Shown here: positions 8,486-16,806 of the stretch, in pieces
How positions within the stretch are numbered: position 1 is the stretch's first letter
How the letters are laid out: the number at the start of each line of letters is the position of its first letter
From: Bacteroidales bacterium
GTDB taxonomy: Bacteria; Bacteroidota; Bacteroidia; Bacteroidales; UBA932
Assembly (NCBI GenBank): GCA_017627955.1
Contig: JAGAFU010000059.1
Coordinates: 21,866-85,865 of the forward strand
Direction of reading: 5' to 3'
Length of the DNA stretch: 64,000 nucleotides
Made by a program: the position numbers and the translations under genes
The notes under the pieces: model-generated
Told to the model about the DNA's origin: nothing
Database searches by the model: none
The model's input: the letters and a program-made list of their open reading frames with translations, nothing else

Positions 8486-9856
8486 ATGCGACCTTTGAAA
8501 TTATTATCCACCTTAGCCGTATTTCTGATCTCTTTGACCGTCTCGGCGCAGCAAGTGAAACTCTCTGATAAGGAGCTTTACAACGCCATCTGGGCGATGG
8601 GACAGATGTATCCCGACGGCTTCACCCTTGACCTGAACACCCTCAGACAGCCAGAAAAAGGACTGATGGTGTCCTACATCGCTACTCAGAACAGTTTTGA
8701 CAAAAAAAGTATCCCCGCAGTGGTGAAACACGCCCGCGAACATGACGGTCTCGTCGGTGGCTGGTACAATCCCGAGAATGGCAAATATTATTTCGACTCG
8801 ACTCGCATGTTCCCTGAGGACAGCCTCGCGGCGGCCCTGGAATTCGCCCGTCAGAACCATCAGCACACTGTTTATGACGCTGGCAAGGGCATCAACATCA
8901 AGTCCAACTACGAGCAGAAAGACTGCCGCATCATTTTCGACTGCGACATGGGCTCCTCGACCGACGACCTGTTCGCCCTGATGCTCCTTTACCGTTACAT
9001 GGACATGAAGCGCTGCAACCTCCTTGGTGTCGTGGTTGACCGCATGGGAGCCGCCAACGCTGACGCTGTCGACGTGATGAACAACTTCTACGGCTACCCG
9101 GACATCCCGATCGGCCTTGAGAGGGCGGGAATACATGATCCTAAGGTGTTTATCCCCTATCACAATGTCGCTTACGCGCGCACCGAGGATGCCGAGAAAC
9201 TCTTCAAGCAGACCTACAAGAGCAAGGACGAGTACCCGGAGGGCTACAAGCTTTACCGCAAACTCCTCGCGGAGCAGCCTGACCACAGCGTGACGATCGC
9301 CTCCGTCGGATTCGTGACCTCTCTTTCACGCCTGCTCCAATCCGGTCCGGATGAATATTCCAACCTGTCCGGAGTCGAGCTTGTTAGGAATAAGGTGAAA
9401 GCCATCTATGCGATGGGCGGAGTGTTTGGCGAGGCTGTAGAGCCTGACTACAACTTCACTCAGGCCATCGATTTCTCGCTGAAATTCTTTGAGTTATGGC
9501 CCAAGGAGGTCGACATCATTTTCTGCCCCGGAGAGGTCGGAGATCCTCTCGACTACAAGCCGGACCAGGTCATCGCCGACATCAACTGGACCGACTGCCA
9601 TCCGATCAAGTGGGTTTACCAGAACGTGCAGTGCGACACCGGCCAGAAGATGTGGGATCCGCTCGCCGTGATCAACGCTGTCGAGGGTGACGACCTCTAT
9701 ACCCTTTCCGAGAGGGGCTGGGTAGAGCTGACTCCGAAGGGCGAGACCATCTTCACTGCCGACCCGAAGGGCAACGCCCGTTACCAGTTCCCCGGCGACC
9801 AGGAGTGGTGCGACACCGTCCTGAAGTACATAAGACTGATGGCAATCCAGCATTAG
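8486..9856 (+). CDS. Secreted inosine/uridine-type nucleoside hydrolase protein with extra N-terminal domain
   Basis: The signal peptide MRPLKLLSTLAVFLISLTVSAQQ is followed by an N-terminal domain of about 125 residues that I do not recognise (SYIATQNSFDKKSIPAVV, GGWYNPENGKYYFDS, AAALEFARQNHQHTVYD). A nucleoside-hydrolase domain follows, starting at CRIIFDCDMGSSTDD (first Asp near residue 152). The usual Ca2+-binding motif is DTDxGxDxDD-like; here one of its Asp positions is Ser. Other family features are SVGFVTSLSRLL, IYAMGGVFG and MWDPLAVINAV (late metal ligand Asp). Members split ribosides to base and ribose. Its place among carbohydrate-acting genes suggests scavenging or another riboside-like substrate. 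Confidence 0.75.
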   Translation: MRPLKLLSTLAVFLISLTVSAQQVKLSDKELYNAIWAMGQMYPDGFTLDLNTLRQPEKGLMVSYIATQNSFDKKSIPAVVKHAREHDGLVGGWYNPENGKYYFDSTRMFPEDSLAAALEFARQNHQHTVYDAGKGINIKSNYEQKDCRIIFDCDMGSSTDDLFALMLLYRYMDMKRCNLLGVVVDRMGAANADAVDVMNNFYGYPDIPIGLERAGIHDPKVFIPYHNVAYARTEDAEKLFKQTYKSKDEYPEGYKLYRKLLAEQPDHSVTIASVGFVTSLSRLLQSGPDEYSNLSGVELVRNKVKAIYAMGGVFGEAVEPDYNFTQAIDFSLKFFELWPKEVDIIFCPGEVGDPLDYKPDQVIADINWTDCHPIKWVYQNVQCDTGQKMWDPLAVINAVEGDDLYTLSERGWVELTPKGETIFTADPKGNARYQFPGDQEWCDTVLKYIRLMAIQH

Positions 9857-9863
9857 AAGCGAT

Positions 9864-10382
9864 ATGGTAAAGACTATTCTGGCTCTTTCGCTCATGGGAG
9901 TACTGTTCTCATGCGTCAAACCATGGGACAACAAATATGTGAAAAATGTCGCGCCAGAGACGATCAAGGAATATGAGCACTCATATTCCGGAACGATGAT
10001 GTGGTACATCACCTGGTACAGGATTGAGAAGGGGGAAGACGGCAAACCGCGGCTCCTGTATTCCAAAGACTGCAATCCGGAGATAACGATCTACAAGTGC
10101 CCCGACGACGCTCTTGCCAAGATCGACGGGTTCGTCAGGGAGCATAAGCTCTGGAAGCTGGAGAACTCCTATACTCCTAAGTTTGAGGTACTTGACGGAT
10201 ACATGTGGCACACCCACATAGGTTACGAAGACGGTTCGATCTCGACCGGTGGCTCCAATGCCTGGCCACCGGCCAAGCTCCAGGCCGGACTCGCCGCCAT
10301 CGAATCATATATCCAGTCCATACTCGACTCCGCCACCCCCTCCGACATCCTCGGCACCACCTCCCACCCGCTCGACCGCTGA
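9864..10382 (+). CDS. Small lipoprotein of unknown function
   Basis: This 172-residue protein has a short signal and lipobox (LMGVLFSCVKPW). The body contains the pattern NPEITIYKCPDDALAKIDGF and SYTPKFEVLDGYMWHTHIGY followed by SISTGGSNAWPP, and looks like a compact alpha/beta fold. I do not recognise a family. It starts 7 bp after the nucleoside-hydrolase gene and ends that run. Its last codons are rich in Ser/Thr/Pro (SATPSDILGTTSHPL). Immediately downstream lies a pair of GGTCCCTGAGCG repeats, so the tail may have been altered by repeat insertion. Confidence 0.55.
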   Translation: MVKTILALSLMGVLFSCVKPWDNKYVKNVAPETIKEYEHSYSGTMMWYITWYRIEKGEDGKPRLLYSKDCNPEITIYKCPDDALAKIDGFVREHKLWKLENSYTPKFEVLDGYMWHTHIGYEDGSISTGGSNAWPPAKLQAGLAAIESYIQSILDSATPSDILGTTSHPLDR

Positions 10383-10392
10383 TCCAAGCTGC

Positions 10393-10475
10393 CGGCGGCG
10401 GTCCCTGAGCGGTAGTTCGGCTCCGCTCACTAACCGTGGTTCGGCGGCGGTCCCTGAGCGAAGTCGAAGGATCTC
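10393..10475 (+). repeat. Two GGTCCCTGAGCG-type palindromic repeat units
   Basis: A perfect 19-bp direct repeat (CGGCGGCGGTCCCTGAGCG) occurs at 10393-10411 and 10442-10460, a 49-bp period. The first unit contains an inverted repeat GAGCGG (10407-10412) with CCGCTC (10423-10428). The second continues AAGTCGAAGGATCTC, the standard tail of this repeat class. It fills most of the gap between the lipoprotein and the S41 protease gene. Confidence 0.8.
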
Positions 10476-10506
10476 ACCGGCATTAGGAGAATGGCACGAT
10501 ATTTAG

Positions 10507-10514
10507 TACTTTTG
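10507..10514 (+). promoter_or_regulatory. Candidate -7 box for the S41 protease gene
   Basis: TACTTTTG matches TAnnTTTG perfectly and lies 24 bp before the ATG at 10538. Its last base is the first base of an in-frame GTG, so the GTG is unlikely to be the start codon. The -33 element is not clear. Confidence 0.5.
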
Positions 10515-10537
10515 TGCTTCGGTTAATTACGAAGAAC

Positions 10538-12148
10538 ATGAATACCAAGTCAATCATAGCGGCCGCCGCGGCAATAATCCTGAGCGGCACCGCATTCGGG
10601 CAGTCCCAGAGCTTCAAATTAGGGCAGTGGACAGAGATCCAGAACTCCATCCTAAAGGAACTCAACCGTTCCTACGTGGACTCACTCCCCGTGGACCGGA
10701 TAGAAAGAGCCGGCATCAACGCGATGCTGGAGGCCCTCGACCCTTACACGATCTATATACCGGAAGAGGAAAACGAGGACCTTCAGATGATGGTCAGCAA
10801 AAGCTATGGCGGTATCGGAGCGATCATCTACAAGCCTGACCAGAACGGGAACGTCATCATCAATGAACCATACAAGAACTCACCAGCCGAGAAGTACGGC
10901 TTGAGGTGTGGCGACGAGATCATGGAGATCGACGGACAGACAACCCATGGGCTGACCAGCCAGCAAGCGTCCGACAAAATGAAGGGGAAGCCCGGCACCA
11001 CCGTGAGGTTCAAGGTCAAGAAAGTCCACACCGGAGAAATCGTGGACATCGACATCACAAGGGAAAGGATTCATCTTCCGGACGTTGAATATTACGGGAT
11101 GCTCGATTCCGAGACAGGATACATCTACCAGAGCGGCTTCACGGAGAATGTCTCCGGAGAGATCAGGAACGCTGTAATGGACCTCAAGAAGCAGGGCATG
11201 AAGAAGCTGGTTCTTGACCTGAGAGGCAACGGTGGCGGACTGATGAGCGAGGCTGTCAACATTGTCTCCCTTTTCGTTCCCAAAGGCTCGCTCGTAGTGT
11301 CCTCAAAAGGCAAGGGATCAGGCGAGCAGCAGTACAAAACGACCTCGGAACCCATTGACACTGAGCTTCCTCTGATTGTCATGGTAGATGGTGGATCCGC
11401 TTCCTCCTCCGAAATCGTCACAGGAGCCCTGCAGGATCTCGACAGAGCGACGGTTATGGGCACCAGAACCTATGGCAAAGGCCTCGTCCAGACTATCAGG
11501 CCGCTTCCCTACAACGGCCAGATCAAGGTCACCACGGCCAAGTACTACACCCCTTCAGGGCGCTGCGTCCAGGCGATAGACTACGCGAAGCGCAATGAGG
11601 ACGGAAGCGTGGCACATATTCCCGACTCCCTCACACATGAGTTCAAGACAGCCCATGGAAGAACGGTAAAGGACGGCGGCGGCATCACTCCTGATGTCAT
11701 CGTTAAAGGCCATGAATACAGCAGGTTGACTTTCTCACTCGTCTACTCCAACATAATCGAGGAATATACCCTCAAATTTGTCCGTGAGCATCAGAGCATT
11801 CCTGAGGATTGGACCTTGAGCGACAGCGACTGGAAAGATTTCGTCGAGTTCGCCAAGACAAAGGAGTTCGACTACCGCTCCAGCGCCAGGACCTATTTCG
11901 ACCAGGTCAAGAAAGAACTTGAGAAGGATGGGCTCTCAGAAAGCATGAAAGACCAGATCGAGGCCATGGGAAAGGCTCTTGAGATGGACAAGGAGACCTT
12001 CCTCAACCTCAAGAGGGACGAGATCGTGCCATTCATCGAAGAGGAGATCATGGTCCGCTACTTCTTCCAGGGAGCAGGCATCAAGACCAGGCTCAAATAT
12101 GACGACCAACTTCGGGAGGCTCTCACTAAGCCTTTGATCTCTTTCTAA
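10538..12148 (+). CDS. S41-family C-terminal processing protease (CtpA/Prc type)
   Basis: This exported serine protease has about 536 residues. The order is: signal region (MNTKSIIAAAAAIILSGTAFG), a helical segment with NAMLEALDPYTIYIPEEE, a PDZ domain with GIGAIIYKP and SPAEKYGLRCGDEIMEIDG (about 90-175), and the protease core with LDLRGNGGGL. The nucleophile Ser lies in GGSASSSEIV (about 287) and the general-base Lys in RTYGKGLVQ (about 313). Such enzymes cut protein C-termini in the periplasm using a Ser-Lys dyad. The tail of about 130 residues after TPDVIVKG is helical. The start at ATG 10538 is supported by the -7 box just upstream. The next gene, a TonB receptor, starts 10 bp after its stop, so they may be co-transcribed. 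Confidence 0.9.
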   Translation: MNTKSIIAAAAAIILSGTAFGQSQSFKLGQWTEIQNSILKELNRSYVDSLPVDRIERAGINAMLEALDPYTIYIPEEENEDLQMMVSKSYGGIGAIIYKPDQNGNVIINEPYKNSPAEKYGLRCGDEIMEIDGQTTHGLTSQQASDKMKGKPGTTVRFKVKKVHTGEIVDIDITRERIHLPDVEYYGMLDSETGYIYQSGFTENVSGEIRNAVMDLKKQGMKKLVLDLRGNGGGLMSEAVNIVSLFVPKGSLVVSSKGKGSGEQQYKTTSEPIDTELPLIVMVDGGSASSSEIVTGALQDLDRATVMGTRTYGKGLVQTIRPLPYNGQIKVTTAKYYTPSGRCVQAIDYAKRNEDGSVAHIPDSLTHEFKTAHGRTVKDGGGITPDVIVKGHEYSRLTFSLVYSNIIEEYTLKFVREHQSIPEDWTLSDSDWKDFVEFAKTKEFDYRSSARTYFDQVKKELEKDGLSESMKDQIEAMGKALEMDKETFLNLKRDEIVPFIEEEIMVRYFFQGAGIKTRLKYDDQLREALTKPLISF

Positions 12149-12158
12149 AAGATTGATA

Positions 12159-14600
12159 ATGAGCATAACTAAGCTTAGATGGAAAACAGCGCGGGCGGCA
12201 CTGATGCTCGCGCTTTTCATTAGTGTCTCGGCAGCCGCGCAAAAGAAGGTCACCATCAGCGGCCACATCACGGACATAGCCTCTGGAGAGACCCTCATCG
12301 GAGCAGGAATCCTCGAAAAAGAATCCGGGCTTGGGGCTGTTACCAACAATTTCGGTTATTACACCTTGACCATTCCGGCCGGGGAATATGACTTCCATTT
12401 CTCTTACGTCGGCTACTCTGAAAAGGTTATGCGTATCGACATGCGTCGGGACACCGTGGTCAACGTGGCTCTTGAGGCCGGAGAGACCCTTTCTTCTTCC
12501 CACATCGTGGCGAGAAAGGATGCCGGAATACAATCAACCTATCTCGGAGCGATCGACATTCCAGCCGCCCAGATCAAGAACACTCCCGTGCTGTTCGGAG
12601 AGGCCGATGTGTTGAAAGTTCTTCAGATGATGCCCGGAGTTCAGGGCGGAAACGAAGGATTCTCAGGCATTTATGTCAGAGGAGGGGGACCCGATGAGAA
12701 CCTCATCATGCTGGATGGTGTACCCATCTACAATGTCGATCACATGCTCGGCATATTCTCTGTCTTCCAGCCGGAGGCGGTCAAGAAAGTCACCCTGTAC
12801 AAAGGCTCCTTCCCCGCCCGTTATGGAGGCCGTATCTCAAGCATAGTGGACATCCGCACCAACGACGGTAACATGAAAGAGAACCACGGGACCGTCAGCA
12901 TAGGACTCATCAGCGACAAACTCCACCTCGAAGGCCCGATAATCAAGGATAAACTCGCCTACTCCGTCAGCGCCAGGGGAATGCACACAGCGCTGTACGC
13001 GCCTGTGATCAAGATGGTGCTGAAAGACGCCTACGCCAACTACTATTTTTATGACCTCAACGGAAAGGTCACGTGGCGCCTGAGCGACCGGGACCGTTTT
13101 TATTTCGGCGCTTACCACGGACGTGACCGATTCGTTTACGATGAGAAAAACGAGGGAGAAGGGACCGAGACTTTTGGCGCGCAAACCACCCACCATAAGT
13201 ACAAGGATAGAACCGATGTCGGGGTGCATTGGGGTAACACGGTAGGATCAGCAAGATGGAACCACGTGTTTAACAGCAAGTTATTCGCCAACACCACCCT
13301 CTCCTACAACCGCTATCGGATGGTCATGGGAGCCGGTTCGGCGGAAACCGACATTGTGGACGGAGTGACTACGACCAGCCGGTACCACCTCGACTACCAC
13401 TCAGGAATACGGGATTTCGGAATCCGGACTGACTTTGACTATACCCCTTCCCCCAAACACCTTGTGAAATTCGGTTCTGAATATCTCTGGCACACCTTCA
13501 TCCCGGAGAGAATGTCGGCCGTGGACAGGGAAGTCAACGGAGCGGAGATCCAGGTTGACACCACCATCCATTTCGCCGACCCGAAGAAAAAATACCTGGG
13601 ACACGAGCTGTCTTTCTATGCCGAGGATGACTTCAGCGTCGGAGAGCACCTGACCGTCAACCCTGGAGTACATCTTTCCATGTTCAACACTGAAGGGAGA
13701 ACTTACTGGAGTCTGCAGCCAAGAGTCTCCGCCAAGTTCTCGACAGGCACAGGATATTCATTCAAAGCCGGTTACGCCAGGATGGCGCAATATGTCCACC
13801 TGCTGAGCTCAGCGCAGATCTCCCTGCCTGTCGATCTGTGGGTACCTATCACCAAGGACATCCGCCCTGTGACATCTGACCAGTTCTCGGTCGGGGCTTA
13901 TTACGACGGGATCAAAGGCTGGGAATTCTCAGTCGAGGCTTACCTGAAAAACATGAGGAACATCCTCGAATACAAGGACGGCACACTTATGCTGGGTACT
14001 TCCGAAGGCTGGGAAAAACGGGTCGAGATGGGAGAAGGAACCGCTAAAGGCATAGAATTCCTAGTTCAGAAAACCGCGGGGAAGACAACCGGTTGGCTGG
14101 CTTACACCCTGGCGAAGACAGACAGGATATTCCCGGATGGGTCAATCAATAACGGGGAGCGATTCCCCTACAAATACGACCGCCGCCACTGCATAGACTT
14201 AAGCGTTGACCACCGGTTCAATAAAAAATGGGGTATCAACGCCACCTGGTCATTCGCAACTGGTGGAACCACGACGGTGCCTGTCCGTCAAGTCGCGGTG
14301 TTGTCCCCTTATGGTTATGTCACTGACGCTCAGTATGTTGATCACCGCAACAATTTCCGCATCCCTCCGAGCCACAGGCTCAACATCGGCTGCAACCTCC
14401 ACAAGGAGCGCCGCAGGGGCGAGAGCATCTGGAATCTCAGCGTGTACAACGCCTACAACCGGATGAACCCCAACTTCGTGTTTATGGACTACGGCCCTGA
14501 CTATGACAATAACGGCAACTACACAGGAACGAGCCTAAAGATGAAGAAGATCACGATCCTTCCCCTTCTGCCTTCGGTAAGTTGGACTCGAAATTTTTAG
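12159..14600 (+). CDS. TonB-dependent outer-membrane receptor with CarboxypepD_reg-like N-terminal domain
   Basis: The protein has 813 residues. A signal peptide (ALMLALFISVSAAAQ) is followed by a carboxypeptidase-regulatory-like Ig domain (about 30-110: VTISGHITDIASGETLIGAGI), a plug domain (about 115-220, with SGIYVRGGGPDENLIMLDGVP) and a long beta-barrel ending in ...LPSVSWTRNF, whose terminal Phe is typical of outer-membrane barrels. It imports an unidentified substrate using TonB energy. The gene directly downstream encodes a DUF4249 lipoprotein, the usual partner of this receptor subclass, which is distinct from SusC/SusD. I chose ATG 12159 over a TTG six bases upstream. Confidence 0.92.
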   Translation: MSITKLRWKTARAALMLALFISVSAAAQKKVTISGHITDIASGETLIGAGILEKESGLGAVTNNFGYYTLTIPAGEYDFHFSYVGYSEKVMRIDMRRDTVVNVALEAGETLSSSHIVARKDAGIQSTYLGAIDIPAAQIKNTPVLFGEADVLKVLQMMPGVQGGNEGFSGIYVRGGGPDENLIMLDGVPIYNVDHMLGIFSVFQPEAVKKVTLYKGSFPARYGGRISSIVDIRTNDGNMKENHGTVSIGLISDKLHLEGPIIKDKLAYSVSARGMHTALYAPVIKMVLKDAYANYYFYDLNGKVTWRLSDRDRFYFGAYHGRDRFVYDEKNEGEGTETFGAQTTHHKYKDRTDVGVHWGNTVGSARWNHVFNSKLFANTTLSYNRYRMVMGAGSAETDIVDGVTTTSRYHLDYHSGIRDFGIRTDFDYTPSPKHLVKFGSEYLWHTFIPERMSAVDREVNGAEIQVDTTIHFADPKKKYLGHELSFYAEDDFSVGEHLTVNPGVHLSMFNTEGRTYWSLQPRVSAKFSTGTGYSFKAGYARMAQYVHLLSSAQISLPVDLWVPITKDIRPVTSDQFSVGAYYDGIKGWEFSVEAYLKNMRNILEYKDGTLMLGTSEGWEKRVEMGEGTAKGIEFLVQKTAGKTTGWLAYTLAKTDRIFPDGSINNGERFPYKYDRRHCIDLSVDHRFNKKWGINATWSFATGGTTTVPVRQVAVLSPYGYVTDAQYVDHRNNFRIPPSHRLNIGCNLHKERRRGESIWNLSVYNAYNRMNPNFVFMDYGPDYDNNGNYTGTSLKMKKITILPLLPSVSWTRNF

Positions 14601-14606
14601 GAAGCC

Positions 14607-15686
14607 ATGAGGAAATATCTAATATTCAGCATATTGCTCACAGCCCTTGTAAGTGTCGCCTGCGAGAATACCATAAAGTACGAATATGACCTGAACGACG
14701 GGAAGATGACCCTTCTTGGGCAGCTTTCCACCGCTGACACGACGCACACTATATTCCTTTCAATAAGCTACCCCGACAGGATTGACTCTCTCCCCGGAGC
14801 GACCGTGGAGTGTTTCGTCAACGGTTCCAGAACCCTGGCGAGGTCTATACCCGCTGGCTACAGGGAAGAAACTGACTGGATGACAGGCGAGACCGGTCTG
14901 GTTCCGAACCATTTACCTTACACTGAATATAAGTTCGAGGCCATTTTCAAGCCCGGAGACAAGGTTCGTATCGAGGCCACGAAAGGACAGATGAACGCCT
15001 GGGCGGAAATAGTTGTCCCACAACCGATAACACTCATTGCCGCTGACACGGTGACTGTTGTCAAGTCTTCCGTGTACCAAAGTGTAGGAGAGACGGAGAC
15101 CTACGAGCAGGAATATGTCGAATTCACCGTCCGCCTTAGTGACGCGAAGGGAATGGACAGCTATTACTCGATGAATCCGAAGACCTCCACGGTCATCAAA
15201 CTGAGCTCGGAAAATGAAGAGGATTTCTCCACCATCTCCCAGGGGCCGTCCTCGGTGTCATACGAAACCTTCCATGACCTCATCCTCGAGGATGGATATT
15301 CATCCGGAATGGGAGACCTGTTCGAAGACCTCGTGCCGGTCAACTACACCAGATGTTTCTCGGATAAAATGTTCCGCGATTCGGAGGCCACTGTAAGACT
15401 CTATATCCCGACCTATTATTTCCGATTCTACCCTTACGAGTATTACTATATCGCCAATAAGATAGTGGTGGACAAGACCTTCCATCTCTCGGTCAAGAGT
15501 TTCGACCGTGACTTTTACAACTATCTCCGGGCGATGAACAACATGCAATGCTACGGCTACGAAGTGTCGCCGATAATCGAGCCCACGATGTTGCCGAGCA
15601 ACGTCACGGGAGGCTTGGGGATTATCTCTGTCGCTTCAGAGTCCGGGATAGACATAGCCTTCCCGACCGAGGTATTTTACCGCTAG
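14607..15686 (+). CDS. DUF4249-family outer-membrane lipoprotein
   Basis: The protein has 359 residues. Its lipoprotein signal (SILLTALVSVACEN) and the N-terminal pattern GKMTLLGQLSTADTTHTIFLSISYP, then ATVECFVNGSR, are characteristic of DUF4249: a beta-rich domain placed next to TonB receptors of the CarboxypepD_reg class. It starts 6 bp after the receptor stop and is thought to be the surface substrate-binding or accessory lipoprotein of that transporter, though the ligand is unknown. Its TAG stop is shared through the 4-bp palindrome CTAG with the stop of the convergent gene at 15683. Confidence 0.85.
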   Translation: MRKYLIFSILLTALVSVACENTIKYEYDLNDGKMTLLGQLSTADTTHTIFLSISYPDRIDSLPGATVECFVNGSRTLARSIPAGYREETDWMTGETGLVPNHLPYTEYKFEAIFKPGDKVRIEATKGQMNAWAEIVVPQPITLIAADTVTVVKSSVYQSVGETETYEQEYVEFTVRLSDAKGMDSYYSMNPKTSTVIKLSSENEEDFSTISQGPSSVSYETFHDLILEDGYSSGMGDLFEDLVPVNYTRCFSDKMFRDSEATVRLYIPTYYFRFYPYEYYYIANKIVVDKTFHLSVKSFDRDFYNYLRAMNNMQCYGYEVSPIIEPTMLPSNVTGGLGIISVASESGIDIAFPTEVFYR

Positions 15687-16411
15687 TATTCTTTCAGGGC
15701 TTTTTCCAGCTGCTTCTGGACCTCCGGATCCTCAAGGGCTTTCTCAGCTTCCTTCATGGTCTCGTCGAAGCTCTTCTGGAGCCCTTTGTACATCTTTACG
15801 GAATAGCCAAGCTTGGTGTCGTTCTTCTCGAGGAGACTGATCTCGCAGCGGTGCAAGACACCATCCCTGAGGAATGACCAGCCGTAACTTCCAATGTAGA
15901 TCTCGATACCCAGGACCTTGGAGCCGGCATTGTCCTTTATCATCTGCTCCAGATCTTTCTCGGAATATGCCTCGTCCTTGTCGGACTTGTCCTCGAAACC
16001 ATAGACATTGATCCCGTTATCGGCGACCTTTTTCGTCACGGCGTAAATCCGGCGAACATTGTCCTCGTGCTGTTCTTTGGTGTAGGTGTCCCCGTCCTGG
16101 ATCTTGAAGTTGGCGAGGACATCGCGCTCATCACCGTAATAAGTGTACTTGCTGGTCTCATTGAGCTTATACTCAGGAACCAGGTCCGAGAACTTGATGC
16201 CCTCGTTCTTCTTGAAGTAGTACTCCGCGGCCTCCTTGGAGTATTTGTCACCCTCGAAAGCCTCATTGATCATCTTTTCGGCGACCTTTCCAAGGTCAAC
16301 CTTGCCGTCCTCTGTGACAGCGCTACCGGCCTTCTTGCCGCCCTTCCCTCCGCAGGAAACCAGGGCCAGAGCGCAGGCCAAACTCATAATCAAAACAAAT
16401 AAACGTTTCAT
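15683..16411 (-). CDS. Small lipoprotein of unknown function
   Basis: The protein has 242 residues. Starting at ATG 16411 (an ATG two codons upstream is also possible), MKRLFVLIMSLACALALVSCGG is a lipoprotein signal. The mature part is Lys/Glu-rich: a helix (KVAEKMINEAFEGDKYSKEA), a beta-rich middle (KYTYYGDERDVLANFKIQDG, YGWSFLRDGVLHRCEIS) and a highly charged C-terminal helix ending in EVQKQLEKALKEY. I recognise no family. It stands alone between the TonB/DUF4249 pair (convergent, stops overlapping at CTAG) and the LuxR-type gene. Confidence 0.6.
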   Translation of the reverse strand: MKRLFVLIMSLACALALVSCGGKGGKKAGSAVTEDGKVDLGKVAEKMINEAFEGDKYSKEAAEYYFKKNEGIKFSDLVPEYKLNETSKYTYYGDERDVLANFKIQDGDTYTKEQHEDNVRRIYAVTKKVADNGINVYGFEDKSDKDEAYSEKDLEQMIKDNAGSKVLGIEIYIGSYGWSFLRDGVLHRCEISLLEKNDTKLGYSVKMYKGLQKSFDETMKEAEKALEDPEVQKQLEKALKEY

Positions 16412-16450
16412 TGCCATCTATTTATAAAAGGTTTGTCATTTAATATGAAT

Positions 16451-16705
16451 TCAGATTATTCCGGCCTTGATGGCCTTGCTTACCATCTCGACTGTGGTCT
16501 CAGCCTCAAACTTCTCCTTCAGCCTTTTCCGGTACCATTTGATGGTCGGAAGACTCAAGATCATGATCTCAGCGATCTGGGGACTTGTCTTCCCTTCAGC
16601 GATAAGGGTAAGGATCCTTGTCTCCTTCTTGTTCAAAACGATTCTTTTCGGATCTGTCGGTCGCATGTCAATAGGCATATTATTATCGCGAATTTCGTCA
16701 ATCAT
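16451..16705 (-). CDS. Small LuxR/GerE-type HTH protein (effector domain only)
   Basis: The 84-residue frame from ATG 16705 (MIDEIRDNNM) is nearly all a LuxR C-terminal HTH: LNKKETRILTLIAEGKTSPQIAEIM, then SLPTIKWYRKRLKEKFEAET. A longer frame opening at TTG 16783 would run through two dyads (16719-16756) that look like an operator, so I reject it. No receiver or sensor domain is present, so it may act as a dimer or heterodimer partner without a signal input. The HTH is clearly paralogous to the C-terminal HTH of the divergent gene at 16807, sharing SPQIAxxxxLSxxTIKWxRKxLxEKFEA. It could compete with that protein for shared sites. Confidence 0.8.
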   Translation of the reverse strand: MIDEIRDNNMPIDMRPTDPKRIVLNKKETRILTLIAEGKTSPQIAEIMILSLPTIKWYRKRLKEKFEAETTVEMVSKAIKAGII

Positions 16706-16718
16706 ATACTTGAAAACA

Positions 16719-16756
16719 CTACCCGAAAGGATAGAATGAACTATCCTAAAGGATAG
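16719..16756. promoter_or_regulatory. Two dyads 22 bp apart: candidate LuxR-type operator
   Basis: CTATCCTAAAGGATAG (16741-16756) is a perfect dyad, with arms CTATCC/GGATAG around 4 bp. CTACCCGAAAGGATAG (16719-16734) differs at two positions. Their centres are 22 bp apart, two helical turns, so both would face the same side. They lie upstream of both divergent LuxR-type genes, starting 14 bp from ATG 16705 and ending 50 bp before ATG 16807. A possible -7 box, TATCTTTC, at 16795-16802 would give the plus-strand gene a nearly leaderless transcript. Confidence 0.55.
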
Positions 16757-16806
16757 ATTTTTAAGTTGTTGAGTATTGATCAAGGGTTTTTTGCTATCTT
16801 TCAGAC

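Noticed and set aside
10393-10475. CRISPR array or tandem repeat
   Set aside because: Only two units are present with non-spacer-like filler, and they match dispersed palindromic repeats.
16706-16783. Upstream extension of the small LuxR-type gene from TTG 16783
   Set aside because: It would run through two dyads that look like an operator, gives no alignable residues, and uses a rare start.
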